DNA of 64,000 nt from Saprospiraceae bacterium (GCA_013360405.1 JABWBR010000011.1:62001-126000); one strand, 5' to 3'; shown: positions 26,005-34,394, counted from the stretch's first letter. Made by a program: numbers and translations. Notes: generated by a model not told the origin, from the letters alone.

Positions 26005-26196
26005 ATGAAAAAGAGCTTACAACAAATGCCGCCCCTGGATCTGTCCAATCTGGATGAACATTTCATCATTCGATTTGAATACGATGACAGCGGCAACTTG
26101 AAAAGTATCAGAAAAGAACAGCGTAACCGCCTTTCCCTAATAGAGATTTTAGTGCTGGTCGCTATCGTTTTCGTAGGAATATATTTTGCCTGGTAG
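26005..26196 (+). CDS. Small C-tail-anchored membrane protein
   Basis: 63 residues. A polar N-terminus (PPLDLSNLDEHFIIRFEYDD) and a basic stretch (KSIRKEQRNR) precede one hydrophobic helix (LIEILVLVAIVFVGIYF) that ends the protein. The basic flank predicts a cytoplasmic N-terminus. The family is unknown. It lies 171 bases after the ATPase on the same strand and inside the same insertion, so it may be a membrane-targeting partner; independent transcription is possible. Confidence 0.55.
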   Translation: MKKSLQQMPPLDLSNLDEHFIIRFEYDDSGNLKSIRKEQRNRLSLIEILVLVAIVFVGIYFAW

Positions 26197-26216
26197 CTGC
26201 GGTATGCGATCCGGAT

Positions 26217-26335
26217 TTAGTGCCTTCGGCAGTTTAGCGATTGGGTTTAGTGCATGCGCAGTTTAGCGATTGGGTTTAGTTAACTAAACATACCGCTAAA
26301 CCCAACCGCTAAACCCGCTGAAGGCGCTAAACCCA
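26217..26335. repeat. GTTTAGCG repeat with central palindrome
   Basis: Two copies of AGTTTAGCGATTGGGTTTAG lie left of the 16-base palindrome GTTTAGTTAACTAAAC (26274-26289). Complementary CGCTAAACCC-type units lie right of it. The whole can fold into a long hairpin. It lies at the end of the insertion, directly before the sqr stop codon, and may act as a bidirectional terminator. Confidence 0.6.
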
Positions 26336-26341
26336 CCTCCC

Positions 26342-27544
26342 TCACGCCTTCCCCGTCAAAATCCGATTCCAGTACATCCAGGGCAGCACGTGTTTTTTGA
26401 GAATCCACATAGAGAAGCGTTCTTTGGCCTGATCGAAGGGGAAAGTCTCCATCACCTTGTTGTCGTAGCCAAATTCGGCGAGCACGAGTTTGCCGTAGCC
26501 GGTAACCAGCGGGCAGGAGCCGTAGCCCAGATAATGGCCATGCATTTTATGGCCGTGCATAAGCGCCAGCAGATTTTTCACCACCACGGGCGCTTGTTTG
26601 CGTACAGCTGCGCCGGTTTTGGCATTGGGCGTATTAGTAGCATCACCAAGGGCGAAAATATTTGGGTAGCGGACGTGTTGCATCGTATGCATATCTACGT
26701 CGATCCATCCGAGGGGATTGTCTGGCATAGCCAGCGGACTGTTTTTGATGAAGTCGGGGGCGCTTTGCGGGGGAACGGCATGGATCATATCAAACGCTTG
26801 TTCTACGCGAGTCTTATTGCCGTCAGCATCAGTAGCCTCAAAATAGGCTATTTTTTTCTCGCCGTCAATTTCAACGAGTTCGTGTTTGAAGTGGAGTTTG
26901 ATGCCATAACGGTTGACCACATCTGATAGCGTGGTAGCGTATTTGGGTATACCAAAAATAATAGTACCAGCCGTATATAATTGAACGTTGGTTTGTTTGA
27001 GTATCTTTTTTTTGCGCAGATAGTCAGCGGCGAGGTACATGATTTTTTGCGGGGCGCCGCCGCATTTTATCGGTGTGCCCGGACTGGTAAAAATAGCATT
27101 GCCGCCTTTCAGATTTTTCAAACATTCAAAAGTGTAAGGAGCGTATTGGAACAAATAATTGCTCGTCACACCATTTTTGCCCAGGTTTTCTTTAAGGCCT
27201 TTCACCTTGTGCCAGTCGAGCTGAATGCCGGGGGCTGCTACGAGGTAGTCGTAGGTATATTTTTTGCCGCTGACGCAAGTCACTTGATTTTGCTCGGGTT
27301 CGAAGGTAGCCACGGCGTCTTTGATCCAGGTAGCGCCTTTGGGGATGAAATCGGCTTCGTTGCGCACAGTGTCGTTTATGTCAAACGTACCGCCGCCCAC
27401 GAGTGTCCAGGCAGGTTGATAATAATGCTTTTCCGACGGCTCGATGATACCTATTTTCAGGGATTTGTCTTTGAGCAACAACTGTGCGGCCGTAGAAAGC
27501 CCGGCGTTGCCGCCGCCCACAACCAGGATTTGATAATCAGCCAT
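26342..27544 (-). CDS. sqr: Sulfide:quinone oxidoreductase
   Basis: 400 residues from ATG 27544. FAD-binding VVGGGNAGLSTAAQ at the N-terminus, NAD(P)H-like fold, and GDATNTPNAKTGAA near the C-terminal FAD site. Both redox-active cysteines of mitochondrial-type (type II) SQR are visible: PIKCGGAPQK and GYGSCPLVTGYG. The enzyme oxidises sulfide to persulfide or polysulfide and reduces quinone at the inner membrane. The frame extends 27 codons further upstream, but that part is not protein-like. Upstream lies a CRP-like palindrome; the next gene upstream is the FeS/NrfD fusion. Confidence 0.9.
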   Translation of the reverse strand: MADYQILVVGGGNAGLSTAAQLLLKDKSLKIGIIEPSEKHYYQPAWTLVGGGTFDINDTVRNEADFIPKGATWIKDAVATFEPEQNQVTCVSGKKYTYDYLVAAPGIQLDWHKVKGLKENLGKNGVTSNYLFQYAPYTFECLKNLKGGNAIFTSPGTPIKCGGAPQKIMYLAADYLRKKKILKQTNVQLYTAGTIIFGIPKYATTLSDVVNRYGIKLHFKHELVEIDGEKKIAYFEATDADGNKTRVEQAFDMIHAVPPQSAPDFIKNSPLAMPDNPLGWIDVDMHTMQHVRYPNIFALGDATNTPNAKTGAAVRKQAPVVVKNLLALMHGHKMHGHYLGYGSCPLVTGYGKLVLAEFGYDNKVMETFPFDQAKERFSMWILKKHVLPWMYWNRILTGKA

Positions 27545-27627
27545 GACCTTTATTGATTTTGAGATGCTTGTGATCGAAAAAAATAGCTTTTGCAAGCATA
27601 AAATTAATACCCCTGTTGTGGTCAAAT

Positions 27628-27643
27628 TGTGATGAAAGTCACA
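27628..27643. promoter_or_regulatory. CRP/FNR-type palindrome upstream of sqr
   Basis: TGTGA-TGAAAG-TCACA is an exact match to the TGTGA-N6-TCACA pattern known for CRP-family regulators. It lies 84 bases before the sqr ATG, between sqr and the FeS/NrfD gene. No clear -33/-7 pair was found, so its role is inferred from position and symmetry. Confidence 0.45.
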
Positions 27644-27686
27644 CGAATCGGTGATATTTACCGGGTTGTGAGGGGGTTAGGGTTTA

Positions 27687-27745
27687 GCAGTCAGCAATCA
27701 GCAATCAGTTTCACAGACCTGACTGCTGACTGCTAAGACCTAACT
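27687..27745. repeat. Heptad hairpin between the FeS/NrfD gene and sqr
   Basis: Units of the type GTCAGCA/ATCAGCA (27687-27708) face complementary CTGACTGC units (27719-27733) across a short loop. This gives a strong hairpin directly after the stop codon of the minus-strand FeS/NrfD gene. It probably ends or attenuates that transcript before sqr. Confidence 0.55.
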
Positions 27746-27746
27746 G

Positions 27747-29372
27747 CTAACTTAACGGAATCCGCTGCGGCGCTTCTACCCAGATGCGTTCGGTGGCATA
27801 AATGCCGGCCAATACGAGTACGCCGGCCAGTGCCAGCATCGTAGGATCGGCGGCGCCGACGAGCAGGAAGGCCAATGGCAGCAGGTTGCCTAATACTACG
27901 GCCCCTCCCCAGAACTGGTTGCGGTAACGGCCTTTTACGATGGAGTGTACCGTGCGCCTGGCTTCTTCAGTGGGGTGCGTGGTGCTCAGTTCGAACAACA
28001 TCGTGAGTAAGTTGAGCGACAGGGCGATCACCAGCAAATTGCGCAGGTAGCCGGGCCAGTCGATGCCGCTGTCGAGCCATAAAGCGGCGATAGCCAGGGC
28101 GGCGCCGCCGGCCATAAAGCTGTGGATGAGCATGTGCAGCGCCAGCGAGGGGCTCTGCCAGAAATCGCGGCCGCGGGCCTGTGCAAACAGAAAAGCGGTA
28201 TAAACAGCCACCAGAATGGCAACTATAACGGCGACCAGGCCGGCAATAATCGTCACCTGCGACCAGCCAAACCAGCCGGCTACGGCCAGCAGTGCCAGCA
28301 GGCCGCCATATATTGTAATAGTATAACCGCCGCGTACCAGCCAGGAGCGCCATTGGGGGCGCAGGAGTACGTTGAGGAACCGGTCGGGGCGGTCGAGGTC
28401 TTTTACCAACAACAGGCCGGTGGCGAGCAGAAAAACTAACCCCATCGCGATACCTGCCATCCATGTCTCGTAAGTCACCTCCGCCAACCCCGTCAGCAGG
28501 GCAATAGCGGCCACGAGGAAAGCCCCTGCCGAAATAGCTTTGGTAAATACATAACCCGAAACTTCCCAGCCCCAGAGAATACCCTTGTCGGGGGCGTCAT
28601 ATACCCGCTGGGTTTTGCCCATCAGCAGTTCTATCGATTTTGAGGCGCCGTTTTGGGCTACCTGGCCTGCAGTGGTGTGCTGGCCGTTTTTCTCCATGGC
28701 GGCTTGCACGAGGTCGCCCTCGCTGAAGGCCAGTTTTTCGGTAAACTTGGCATAGTGGCCCACGCCGTGTGCCTGGTAGCTCCAGAAATACTCGCCGCCT
28801 TTTTCGGTAGCCATCGGGTTGAGCGAAGCTTCGTCGCCGTCAATGTAATACAGGTTGGGCACGGTGCCTTTGGCGGCCTTGCGCACGCTCACCTGCTCGC
28901 GAGCCAGCAGGTGGGCGATCTCCGTATCAGGGTCGTCCATGTCGCCGCTGATGATGGCGTGTTCGGGGCAGACGTTGACGCAGGCGGGCTCCAGTCCTAT
29001 ATCTATGCGGTGTGCGCAATAGTTGCATTTAGCCGCCGTGTGGTTGGCGGGGTCGATATACAGCGCGTCGTAGGGGCAGGCCTGCATGCAGCTTTTGCAG
29101 CCGATACAGCGCCGGTTGTCGAAATCGACGATGCCATCAGGGCGGAAATACAAGGCCTCAACAGGGCAAATTTCTACGCAAGGCGCATCGGTACAGTGGT
29201 TGCAGCGCATCACGGAAAACAAGCGTCGCGTATTGGGGAATACCCCTTTTTCAACCTGTTTCACCCAGGTGCGGTTGACGCCTACCGGCACGTTGTGCTC
29301 CGATTTACAGGCAGTGGTGCAAGCATGACAGCCGATGCACTTTCTGTTATCTATGACAAAACCGAATTTCAT
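27747..29372 (-). CDS. Fused ferredoxin-like FeS subunit and NrfD-type membrane anchor
   Basis: 541 residues. Residues 1-190 are a PsrB/DmsB/SoeB-like electron carrier with four cysteine clusters (C12-C22, C57-C69, C89-C99, C116-C135) for four [4Fe-4S] centres. Residues about 270-535 have eight or more hydrophobic helices and match the NrfD/PsrC/DmsC quinone-binding anchor. In most relatives these are two genes, so this is a fusion. It would link the molybdopterin subunit (19645-22497) to the quinone pool. SoeABC sulfite dehydrogenase or polysulfide reductase are the main alternatives. It is the first gene of the ancestral operon and has its own TATGAA-N6-TTCATG promoter. Confidence 0.85.
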   Translation of the reverse strand: MKFGFVIDNRKCIGCHACTTACKSEHNVPVGVNRTWVKQVEKGVFPNTRRLFSVMRCNHCTDAPCVEICPVEALYFRPDGIVDFDNRRCIGCKSCMQACPYDALYIDPANHTAAKCNYCAHRIDIGLEPACVNVCPEHAIISGDMDDPDTEIAHLLAREQVSVRKAAKGTVPNLYYIDGDEASLNPMATEKGGEYFWSYQAHGVGHYAKFTEKLAFSEGDLVQAAMEKNGQHTTAGQVAQNGASKSIELLMGKTQRVYDAPDKGILWGWEVSGYVFTKAISAGAFLVAAIALLTGLAEVTYETWMAGIAMGLVFLLATGLLLVKDLDRPDRFLNVLLRPQWRSWLVRGGYTITIYGGLLALLAVAGWFGWSQVTIIAGLVAVIVAILVAVYTAFLFAQARGRDFWQSPSLALHMLIHSFMAGGAALAIAALWLDSGIDWPGYLRNLLVIALSLNLLTMLFELSTTHPTEEARRTVHSIVKGRYRNQFWGGAVVLGNLLPLAFLLVGAADPTMLALAGVLVLAGIYATERIWVEAPQRIPLS

Positions 29373-29415
29373 ACGCTATAAATTGATACCCTTGCCCGTG
29401 CAGGGGGATGAATTG

Positions 29416-29447
29416 TAAAAATATGAAAGAATCTTCATGTTTTCAAA
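29416..29447 (-). promoter_or_regulatory. Promoter with TATGAA-N6-TTCATG operator
   Basis: Minus-strand TTTG (29447-29444), a 20-base spacer and TATTTTTA (29423-29416) precede the FeS/NrfD ATG at 29372. The 18-base palindrome occupies 29422-29439, in the spacer and touching the -7 box, as in the other two sulfur-gene promoters. Confidence 0.6.
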
Positions 29448-29476
29448 TATTTTTTGATGGTTTTATCGAAATATGT

Positions 29477-29609
29477 TGCACCTATTTTATTGGACAAAGG
29501 GATATTTTGCGCCTATTTTTTTGTGAATTTGATTATTTTTTTTATTTTGCGCCTATAAATTTTTTTATATGGCGAATAGCGCCCGTTTTTCTCATTTTGC
29601 GCCTGTTTT
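29477..29609 (+). repeat. TTTTGCGCCTA direct repeats at the fic start
   Basis: Four spaced copies of TTTTGCGCCTATTTT-like sequence occur: a degenerate one near 29477, then 29505-29520, 29545-29557 and 29595-29609. The last lies inside the first 15 codons of fic. Spacing is about 31, 40 and 50 bases. They could be an iterated operator controlling fic. Confidence 0.45.
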
Positions 29610-31140
29610 ATACGGCAGACGACTTCCCGAAGAAGGAGCGGTTGTTGGATATAGCGCTATCATTCACGCACTTCAACTAAAGGCGCCATTGCCGGATACT
29701 ATTTCAATTGTCGGTTTTCATAGTAAGAAATATCGGCGAGCAAGTTGGGCTGTATATCCAAAAGCATATTTGCCCGATGAATCTGTTGGACTGAGTGAAA
29801 TGGAAGCCTTACACAACCAATTGGTTTTTGCATTAAAATATGAAGGCATTAATTTATTGGTATTTAAAAGGCTGACCCAGCATTATAGCGATGAACGACT
29901 CAATGAATTGGTGAACATAGAGCCGACAGGGCAATACACCAGAAAAATTTGGTTTTTAATAGAATGGTTGAGCGGAACGCTTTTGTCTTCAAGAGCTGAC
30001 CTGTCGAAAAAAAGCTACGTAAAATTAGTCAATGAATCCATTCAATACACCGTCGAAGGCGTAAAATCGCCGCGGCATTTGGTTATTAATAATCTACCCG
30101 GCACGGTGGGTTTCTGTCCATTAGTATTTAGAACCTCCAAATTAGAAGCTTACATACAAGCCGATCTGGCAAATCAGCAGCAAAATTATTTAAGAGGTAT
30201 CACAAAAGATATCTTACAACGGGCTACGGCATTTTTATTACTAAAAGATTCAAAGGCATCTTTCTCCATTGAAGGCGAAAGTCCGCGGAGTATAAGAGCT
30301 GCCAGGTGGGGACAAGTCATTGGGCAATCGGGGGGGCAGAAACTAGCTAAAGACGAATTACTCAGATTACAGCAGTTGGTGATTGAAAATTCCCGGTTTG
30401 TTAATTTAGGGTATCGCCAAAAAGGCGGCTTTGTAGGAGAGCATGACAGGGATACAGGAGAGCCTATTCCCGTGCATATTTCGGCGAAATGGTCAGATAT
30501 TGAAACCCTGATGAGCGGTCTGTTGGATACGGAGGAGCTATTGTCCAAAACCGGTATAGATGCGGTTTTAAGCGCTGCTGTAATTGCATTTGGTTTTGTA
30601 TTCATACATCCTTTTGAAGATGGAAACGGCAGAATACATCGTTATTTGATTCACTATATCCTGTCAAAAAAACAATTTTCAAAACAGGGCATGTTTTTTC
30701 CCATTTCTGCGGCGATTTTAAATAATATGAGTGAATACAGTGCAGTATTGGAATCCTATTCATTGCCTTTACTCGACTATATTGAGTGGAAAGCAACACG
30801 GGATCATAACGTAGAGGTGTTAAACGATACGATAGATTATTACCGCTATTTTGATGCAACCAGACAAACTGAATTTTTATATGATTGTGTAAATGAAACT
30901 ATCAAGACTATTGTTCCTAAAGAATTGGAATATTTAATCCGCTACGATACCTTTAACAAAATAATGGAAGATGAATATGAAATGCCGGCAAGGTTAATTG
31001 TGATATTAGTAAAAATGTTGGAGCAAAATAACGGAACCTTGTCAAAGGCGGCAAGGAGAAAAGAGTTTACCGCTTTGACAGATGAGGAGGTTCTGCACAT
31101 TGAAAAAGTTTTCGGTGAAATCTTTCTTGCACAGCATTAA
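29569..31140 (+). CDS. Fic family protein
   Basis: 523 residues. The Fic core contains HPFEDGNGRIHR starting at His347, matching HxFx(D/E)GNGRxxR, so AMP-transfer (AMPylation) activity is expected. An inhibitory-helix-like segment SFSIEGESPRSIRA near 233-246 fits the (S/T)xxxE(G/N) motif that blocks ATP in auto-inhibited Fic proteins. The N-terminal 90 residues resemble the HTH-like or DNA-binding region found in large solitary Fic proteins. It is a plus-strand gene lying between minus-strand sulfur genes, ending 6 bases from the SulP gene. No antitoxin is adjacent. Confidence 0.88.
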   Translation: MANSARFSHFAPVLYGRRLPEEGAVVGYSAIIHALQLKAPLPDTISIVGFHSKKYRRASWAVYPKAYLPDESVGLSEMEALHNQLVFALKYEGINLLVFKRLTQHYSDERLNELVNIEPTGQYTRKIWFLIEWLSGTLLSSRADLSKKSYVKLVNESIQYTVEGVKSPRHLVINNLPGTVGFCPLVFRTSKLEAYIQADLANQQQNYLRGITKDILQRATAFLLLKDSKASFSIEGESPRSIRAARWGQVIGQSGGQKLAKDELLRLQQLVIENSRFVNLGYRQKGGFVGEHDRDTGEPIPVHISAKWSDIETLMSGLLDTEELLSKTGIDAVLSAAVIAFGFVFIHPFEDGNGRIHRYLIHYILSKKQFSKQGMFFPISAAILNNMSEYSAVLESYSLPLLDYIEWKATRDHNVEVLNDTIDYYRYFDATRQTEFLYDCVNETIKTIVPKELEYLIRYDTFNKIMEDEYEMPARLIVILVKMLEQNNGTLSKAARRKEFTALTDEEVLHIEKVFGEIFLAQH

Positions 31141-31146
31141 ACACTG

Positions 31147-32883
31147 TTAATCCTCATTCGTCTGCAGCGCACTTGTATCAAATTGCATGTCAAGCCCGTC
31201 TTCGCGCATGCGGTGGTAATAATTCAAGGCATCGTCAATAGTCATAAAATGGCTATCGAGACCAATCTTTTGCATCATGCCGCAACGGAACAGCCTGTCG
31301 CGAACCGGGCCGATCGTGCCGGCCCAGAAGAACCGAATGTTTTTGGTTTTGAGTTCGTCAACCATCTCGTCGAGCATGTGGTAGGCGGTAGAGTCGAGGT
31401 CGTTGATATGGGCTGCATCGAGGATAATGACTTTTAGTTCGGGGCCTTTTTTAGCCACCAACTCTTCCATCGACTCTTTGAAATATTCGCAGTTGCCGAA
31501 ATACAGCTCGGAGTCAAAGCGCATAATCAGTACGTCGGGTTCCTGGATGGCTTCCGGAAAGCGGTCCACATTGCGAAAATGGCCGCTGAGTGGCAACTTT
31601 CCCAATACGGCGAAGTGGGGGCGCGAGTTGCGGTAGATTACAATAGCCAGTGACAGGAGTACGCCCGCCAGTACGCCATCTTGTATACCCATTGTTATTG
31701 TGAGTATAAAAGTAACCATCATCGTAATGAAGTCGCGCTTGTCGGTTCGCCAAAGGCGGATAGCCTCTTTGTAGTCCACGAGGCTATACACAGCTACTAC
31801 GATGATAGAGCCGAACAGCGCGGTGGGCAGGTAGTACAACAGGGGGGTGAAGAACAACAGGGTGAGGGCTACCACCGAGACGGCCACCACAGACGACATA
31901 TTGCTCTTGGCGCCCAGTTCATCATTGACTGCCGAGCGACTAAAGCTGCCGGTAGTGGGATAGCTCTGGAAAAAAGCGCCCAGGAATTTGCCCAGCCCCA
32001 ACGCGATTAATTCCTGATTGGGTGAAATTTTATAATCGTTGTGGCGCGCTTCCAACGCTTTAGCTATGGCCAGCGATTCGATAAAGCTGATGAGGAAGAT
32101 GGTAAATCCCAGCGGCAGCAATGCCCTGAAAGTGGAGAATGTAAGCTGGGGCCATTGTATCGAAGGCAAACCTCGCGGCACGTTGCCCACTACGCCTACT
32201 CCCTGGGATATGAGGTCGAACCCCCACACAATGAGCGTGCCGGGTATAATAATCATGAGCCCCGTGGGCAAGTTGCGGTTGATGCGCTTGAGCAATACAA
32301 TAAGCAATATGCCTGACACCCCGATGGCCAGTGAAATCAGATTGGTTTCGTGAATGTGATGGATTAATGCGTTTACGATCTGCTGTATCAGGTTGGTGCG
32401 CGGCATGGATATGCCCAACAGGTTTTTCAACTGGCTCAGCGCTATGATGACCGCCGCCGCAGAGGTAAAGCCCGACAATACCGGGTGAGAAAGGAAGTTG
32501 ATGAAAAAACCCAGCCGGAAAAAGCCGAACAGCAGTTGCATCAAACCCGCTATCAACGAAACAGATATAGCCAAAGTTATAAATTGTGCCGTGCCGGGTT
32601 CAGCCAGATGCCCCACGCCGGTAAGCACCAGTAAGGATGCCAAGGCTACCGGTCCCACCGATAATTGCCGGGAAGTACCCATGATGGCGTATACGATTAG
32701 CGGTACTATACTGGCGTAAAGCCCGTAAATAGGCGGCAACCCCGCCAGCAACGCATAAGCCATGCCCTGCGGCACTAACATGATACCTACTGTGGCGCCG
32801 GCTACTATATCACCCCTCCAGTATTCCTTCCGGTATTGCGGCAACCAGTCCAGTATCGGAAAGTAGGCGCGTATTTTATTCAT
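31147..32883 (-). CDS. SulP family sulfate/anion permease with STAS domain
   Basis: 578 residues. The N-terminus has the SulP signature (WRGDIVAGATVGIMLVPQGMAYALLAG, shown in part), followed by about 12 membrane helices. From about residue 440 a STAS domain carries SELYFGNCEYF and IILDAAHINDLDSTAYHML. SulP proteins carry sulfate, bicarbonate or other anions across the inner membrane. The context (sqr, molybdopterin enzyme) and the shared promoter palindrome suggest sulfate export or uptake linked to sulfur oxidation, but bicarbonate transport cannot be excluded. Confidence 0.9.
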   Translation of the reverse strand: MNKIRAYFPILDWLPQYRKEYWRGDIVAGATVGIMLVPQGMAYALLAGLPPIYGLYASIVPLIVYAIMGTSRQLSVGPVALASLLVLTGVGHLAEPGTAQFITLAISVSLIAGLMQLLFGFFRLGFFINFLSHPVLSGFTSAAAVIIALSQLKNLLGISMPRTNLIQQIVNALIHHIHETNLISLAIGVSGILLIVLLKRINRNLPTGLMIIIPGTLIVWGFDLISQGVGVVGNVPRGLPSIQWPQLTFSTFRALLPLGFTIFLISFIESLAIAKALEARHNDYKISPNQELIALGLGKFLGAFFQSYPTTGSFSRSAVNDELGAKSNMSSVVAVSVVALTLLFFTPLLYYLPTALFGSIIVVAVYSLVDYKEAIRLWRTDKRDFITMMVTFILTITMGIQDGVLAGVLLSLAIVIYRNSRPHFAVLGKLPLSGHFRNVDRFPEAIQEPDVLIMRFDSELYFGNCEYFKESMEELVAKKGPELKVIILDAAHINDLDSTAYHMLDEMVDELKTKNIRFFWAGTIGPVRDRLFRCGMMQKIGLDSHFMTIDDALNYYHRMREDGLDMQFDTSALQTNED

Positions 32884-32902
32884 GATGTTTTAATCAGAAG
32901 CA

Positions 32903-32934
32903 CTAAAATATGAAGAATTGTTCATGTTTGCAAA
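32903..32934 (-). promoter_or_regulatory. Promoter with TATGAA-N6-TTCATG operator (SulP)
   Basis: Minus-strand TTTG (32934-32931), a 20-base spacer and TATTTTAG (32910-32903) precede the SulP ATG at 32883. The palindrome lies at 32909-32926. The layout is the same as in the other two sites. Confidence 0.6.
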
Positions 32935-32938
32935 TGTT

Positions 32939-33000
32939 ATTTTATGGGTTTATGGGTTTATGATGAGGGATAAACCTATAAACCTATAACCCCATAAACT
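32939..33000. repeat. TTTATGGG octad hairpin
   Basis: TTTATGGG-type units face TAAACCTA/ACCCCATAAAC units, forming an imperfect hairpin in the divergent intergenic region between SulP and the EEP gene. Confidence 0.5.
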
Positions 33001-33008
33001 GAAAACCC

Positions 33009-33016
33009 TATATTTG
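33009..33016 (+). promoter_or_regulatory. -7 box of the EEP gene
   Basis: TATATTTG matches TAnnTTTG and lies 20 bases before ATG 33037. No clear -33 box is seen because the upstream DNA is the TTTATGGG hairpin. Confidence 0.45.
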
Positions 33017-33036
33017 TCAAAAAGCCACACAGAAAT

Positions 33037-34119
33037 ATGCCTTTTTACAAAGCACTCAACCCAGATACGCCGGTAGGGCGACGCACCATTGAAAAATTGC
33101 TTACCCTTCGCCAGGCGCTTGACGGAGCCATTCCCCAGCGCACCTTAGAAGAAACGCTTTTACTGGCCACCTGGAATATTCGCGAATTCGACTCCGGCAA
33201 ATACGGGTTGCGGACACCTGAATCGTATTACTACCTTGCAGAAATCATTGCCAGATTTGACCTCGTGGCGGTGCAGGAAGTGCGCGAAGAACTGCGCGCC
33301 CTCGACCACCTCAGGCAAATACTGGGTTCGAATTGGGATTGTTTTTATACCGACGTCACCGAAGGCACCCAGGGTAACGGCGAGCGCATGGCTTTTTTGT
33401 ATGACAACCGCAAAATAAGCCCGGGTGGGTTAGCCAGCCAGATGGTTATGCCGCCCATGGAGATCAGGACCAAAAAAGGGCCAGTTGTATTTGAACCTGC
33501 TAAACAGCTCGTCCGCACGCCCTTTATCATGGGATTTAAATCGGGTTGGACCAAATTTACCCTCACTACTGTGCATATTTATTACGGCGACAGCACTAAA
33601 GACAACCCCATGCGGGTGGAGGAAATCAACAAGGTAGCCCAGTTTTTGCGCAAAAAAAGCGATGATCCTTCGGAGTCAACTAAAAACCTCATCCTGCTGG
33701 GCGACTTCAATATCTTCAGTCCCGAAGATGTGACCATGAAAGCCATCCATGATGCGGGTTTTATCGTACCCGAAGAATTGCAAAACCTGCCTTCGAATAT
33801 TGCCCGCGACAAGTTTTATGACCAAATTGCCTTTCGGGTGCGGGAAGACCGGTTCGGCACTACCGGCAAAGCCGGCGTTTTCGACTTTTTCGACCTCGTC
33901 TTCCGGGAAGACGAAGAAGCCCTCTACGCCCTCGAAATGGGCCCGGGTTATGAAACAAATAATAAAGGCGCACCCCGCACCGACAAAGAAAAAACGCGCT
34001 ATTACCGCGACTGGCGCACCCACCAGATGAGCGACCACCTGCCCATGTGGGTTGAACTACGCATCGACTTCTCCGATGAATATCTGCAGCGGCTGCTGGA
34101 GCCGGGGGAGGGCAGTTAG
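33037..34119 (+). CDS. Endonuclease/exonuclease/phosphatase family protein
   Basis: 360 residues. EEP fold motifs are visible: LLATWNIREFDSG, VAVQEVREEL (catalytic Glu), NGERMAFLYDN, LTTVHIYYGDS, LILLGDFNIF (Asp and Asn of the active site) and MSDHLPMWVEL (SDH). The family includes nucleases, lipid and nucleotide phosphatases; the substrate cannot be told. No signal peptide is present, so it is probably cytoplasmic. The gene stands alone. Confidence 0.88.
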   Translation: MPFYKALNPDTPVGRRTIEKLLTLRQALDGAIPQRTLEETLLLATWNIREFDSGKYGLRTPESYYYLAEIIARFDLVAVQEVREELRALDHLRQILGSNWDCFYTDVTEGTQGNGERMAFLYDNRKISPGGLASQMVMPPMEIRTKKGPVVFEPAKQLVRTPFIMGFKSGWTKFTLTTVHIYYGDSTKDNPMRVEEINKVAQFLRKKSDDPSESTKNLILLGDFNIFSPEDVTMKAIHDAGFIVPEELQNLPSNIARDKFYDQIAFRVREDRFGTTGKAGVFDFFDLVFREDEEALYALEMGPGYETNNKGAPRTDKEKTRYYRDWRTHQMSDHLPMWVELRIDFSDEYLQRLLEPGEGS

Positions 34120-34158
34120 CAGTCAGCACTCAGCACTAAGTAGCTGAGTGCTGACTGC
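34119..34158. repeat. Perfect 16-bp hairpin after the EEP gene
   Basis: GCAGTCAGCACTCAGC (34119-34134) and its exact complement (34143-34158) flank an 8-base loop directly at the stop codon. The arms consist of 7-base units (GTCAGCA/CTCAGCA). It is followed by AGTGCTAAAAAAAA, so the T-run would serve the opposite strand. 34173-34394 shows no gene. Confidence 0.65.
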
Positions 34159-34394
34159 TGAGTGCTAAAAAAAAGCCTCCCCCCCGGTAATGCTTTCCCG
34201 TTTTTGGTATTAACCTTTGAAAACAATGCATCACTTTTACCTTATGTGGCGCCGGCGCTCTTTTTGTATTGAGGATTTGAGGATTTGATTTCTTCAAATA
34301 GAAAAAACATATAAGTAAAATGATGCAGAGCCGTAGGTTTTGACTACATTTCGTCACTACACCTAACGATTTTATCACAAAAAACCCAGTAAAA

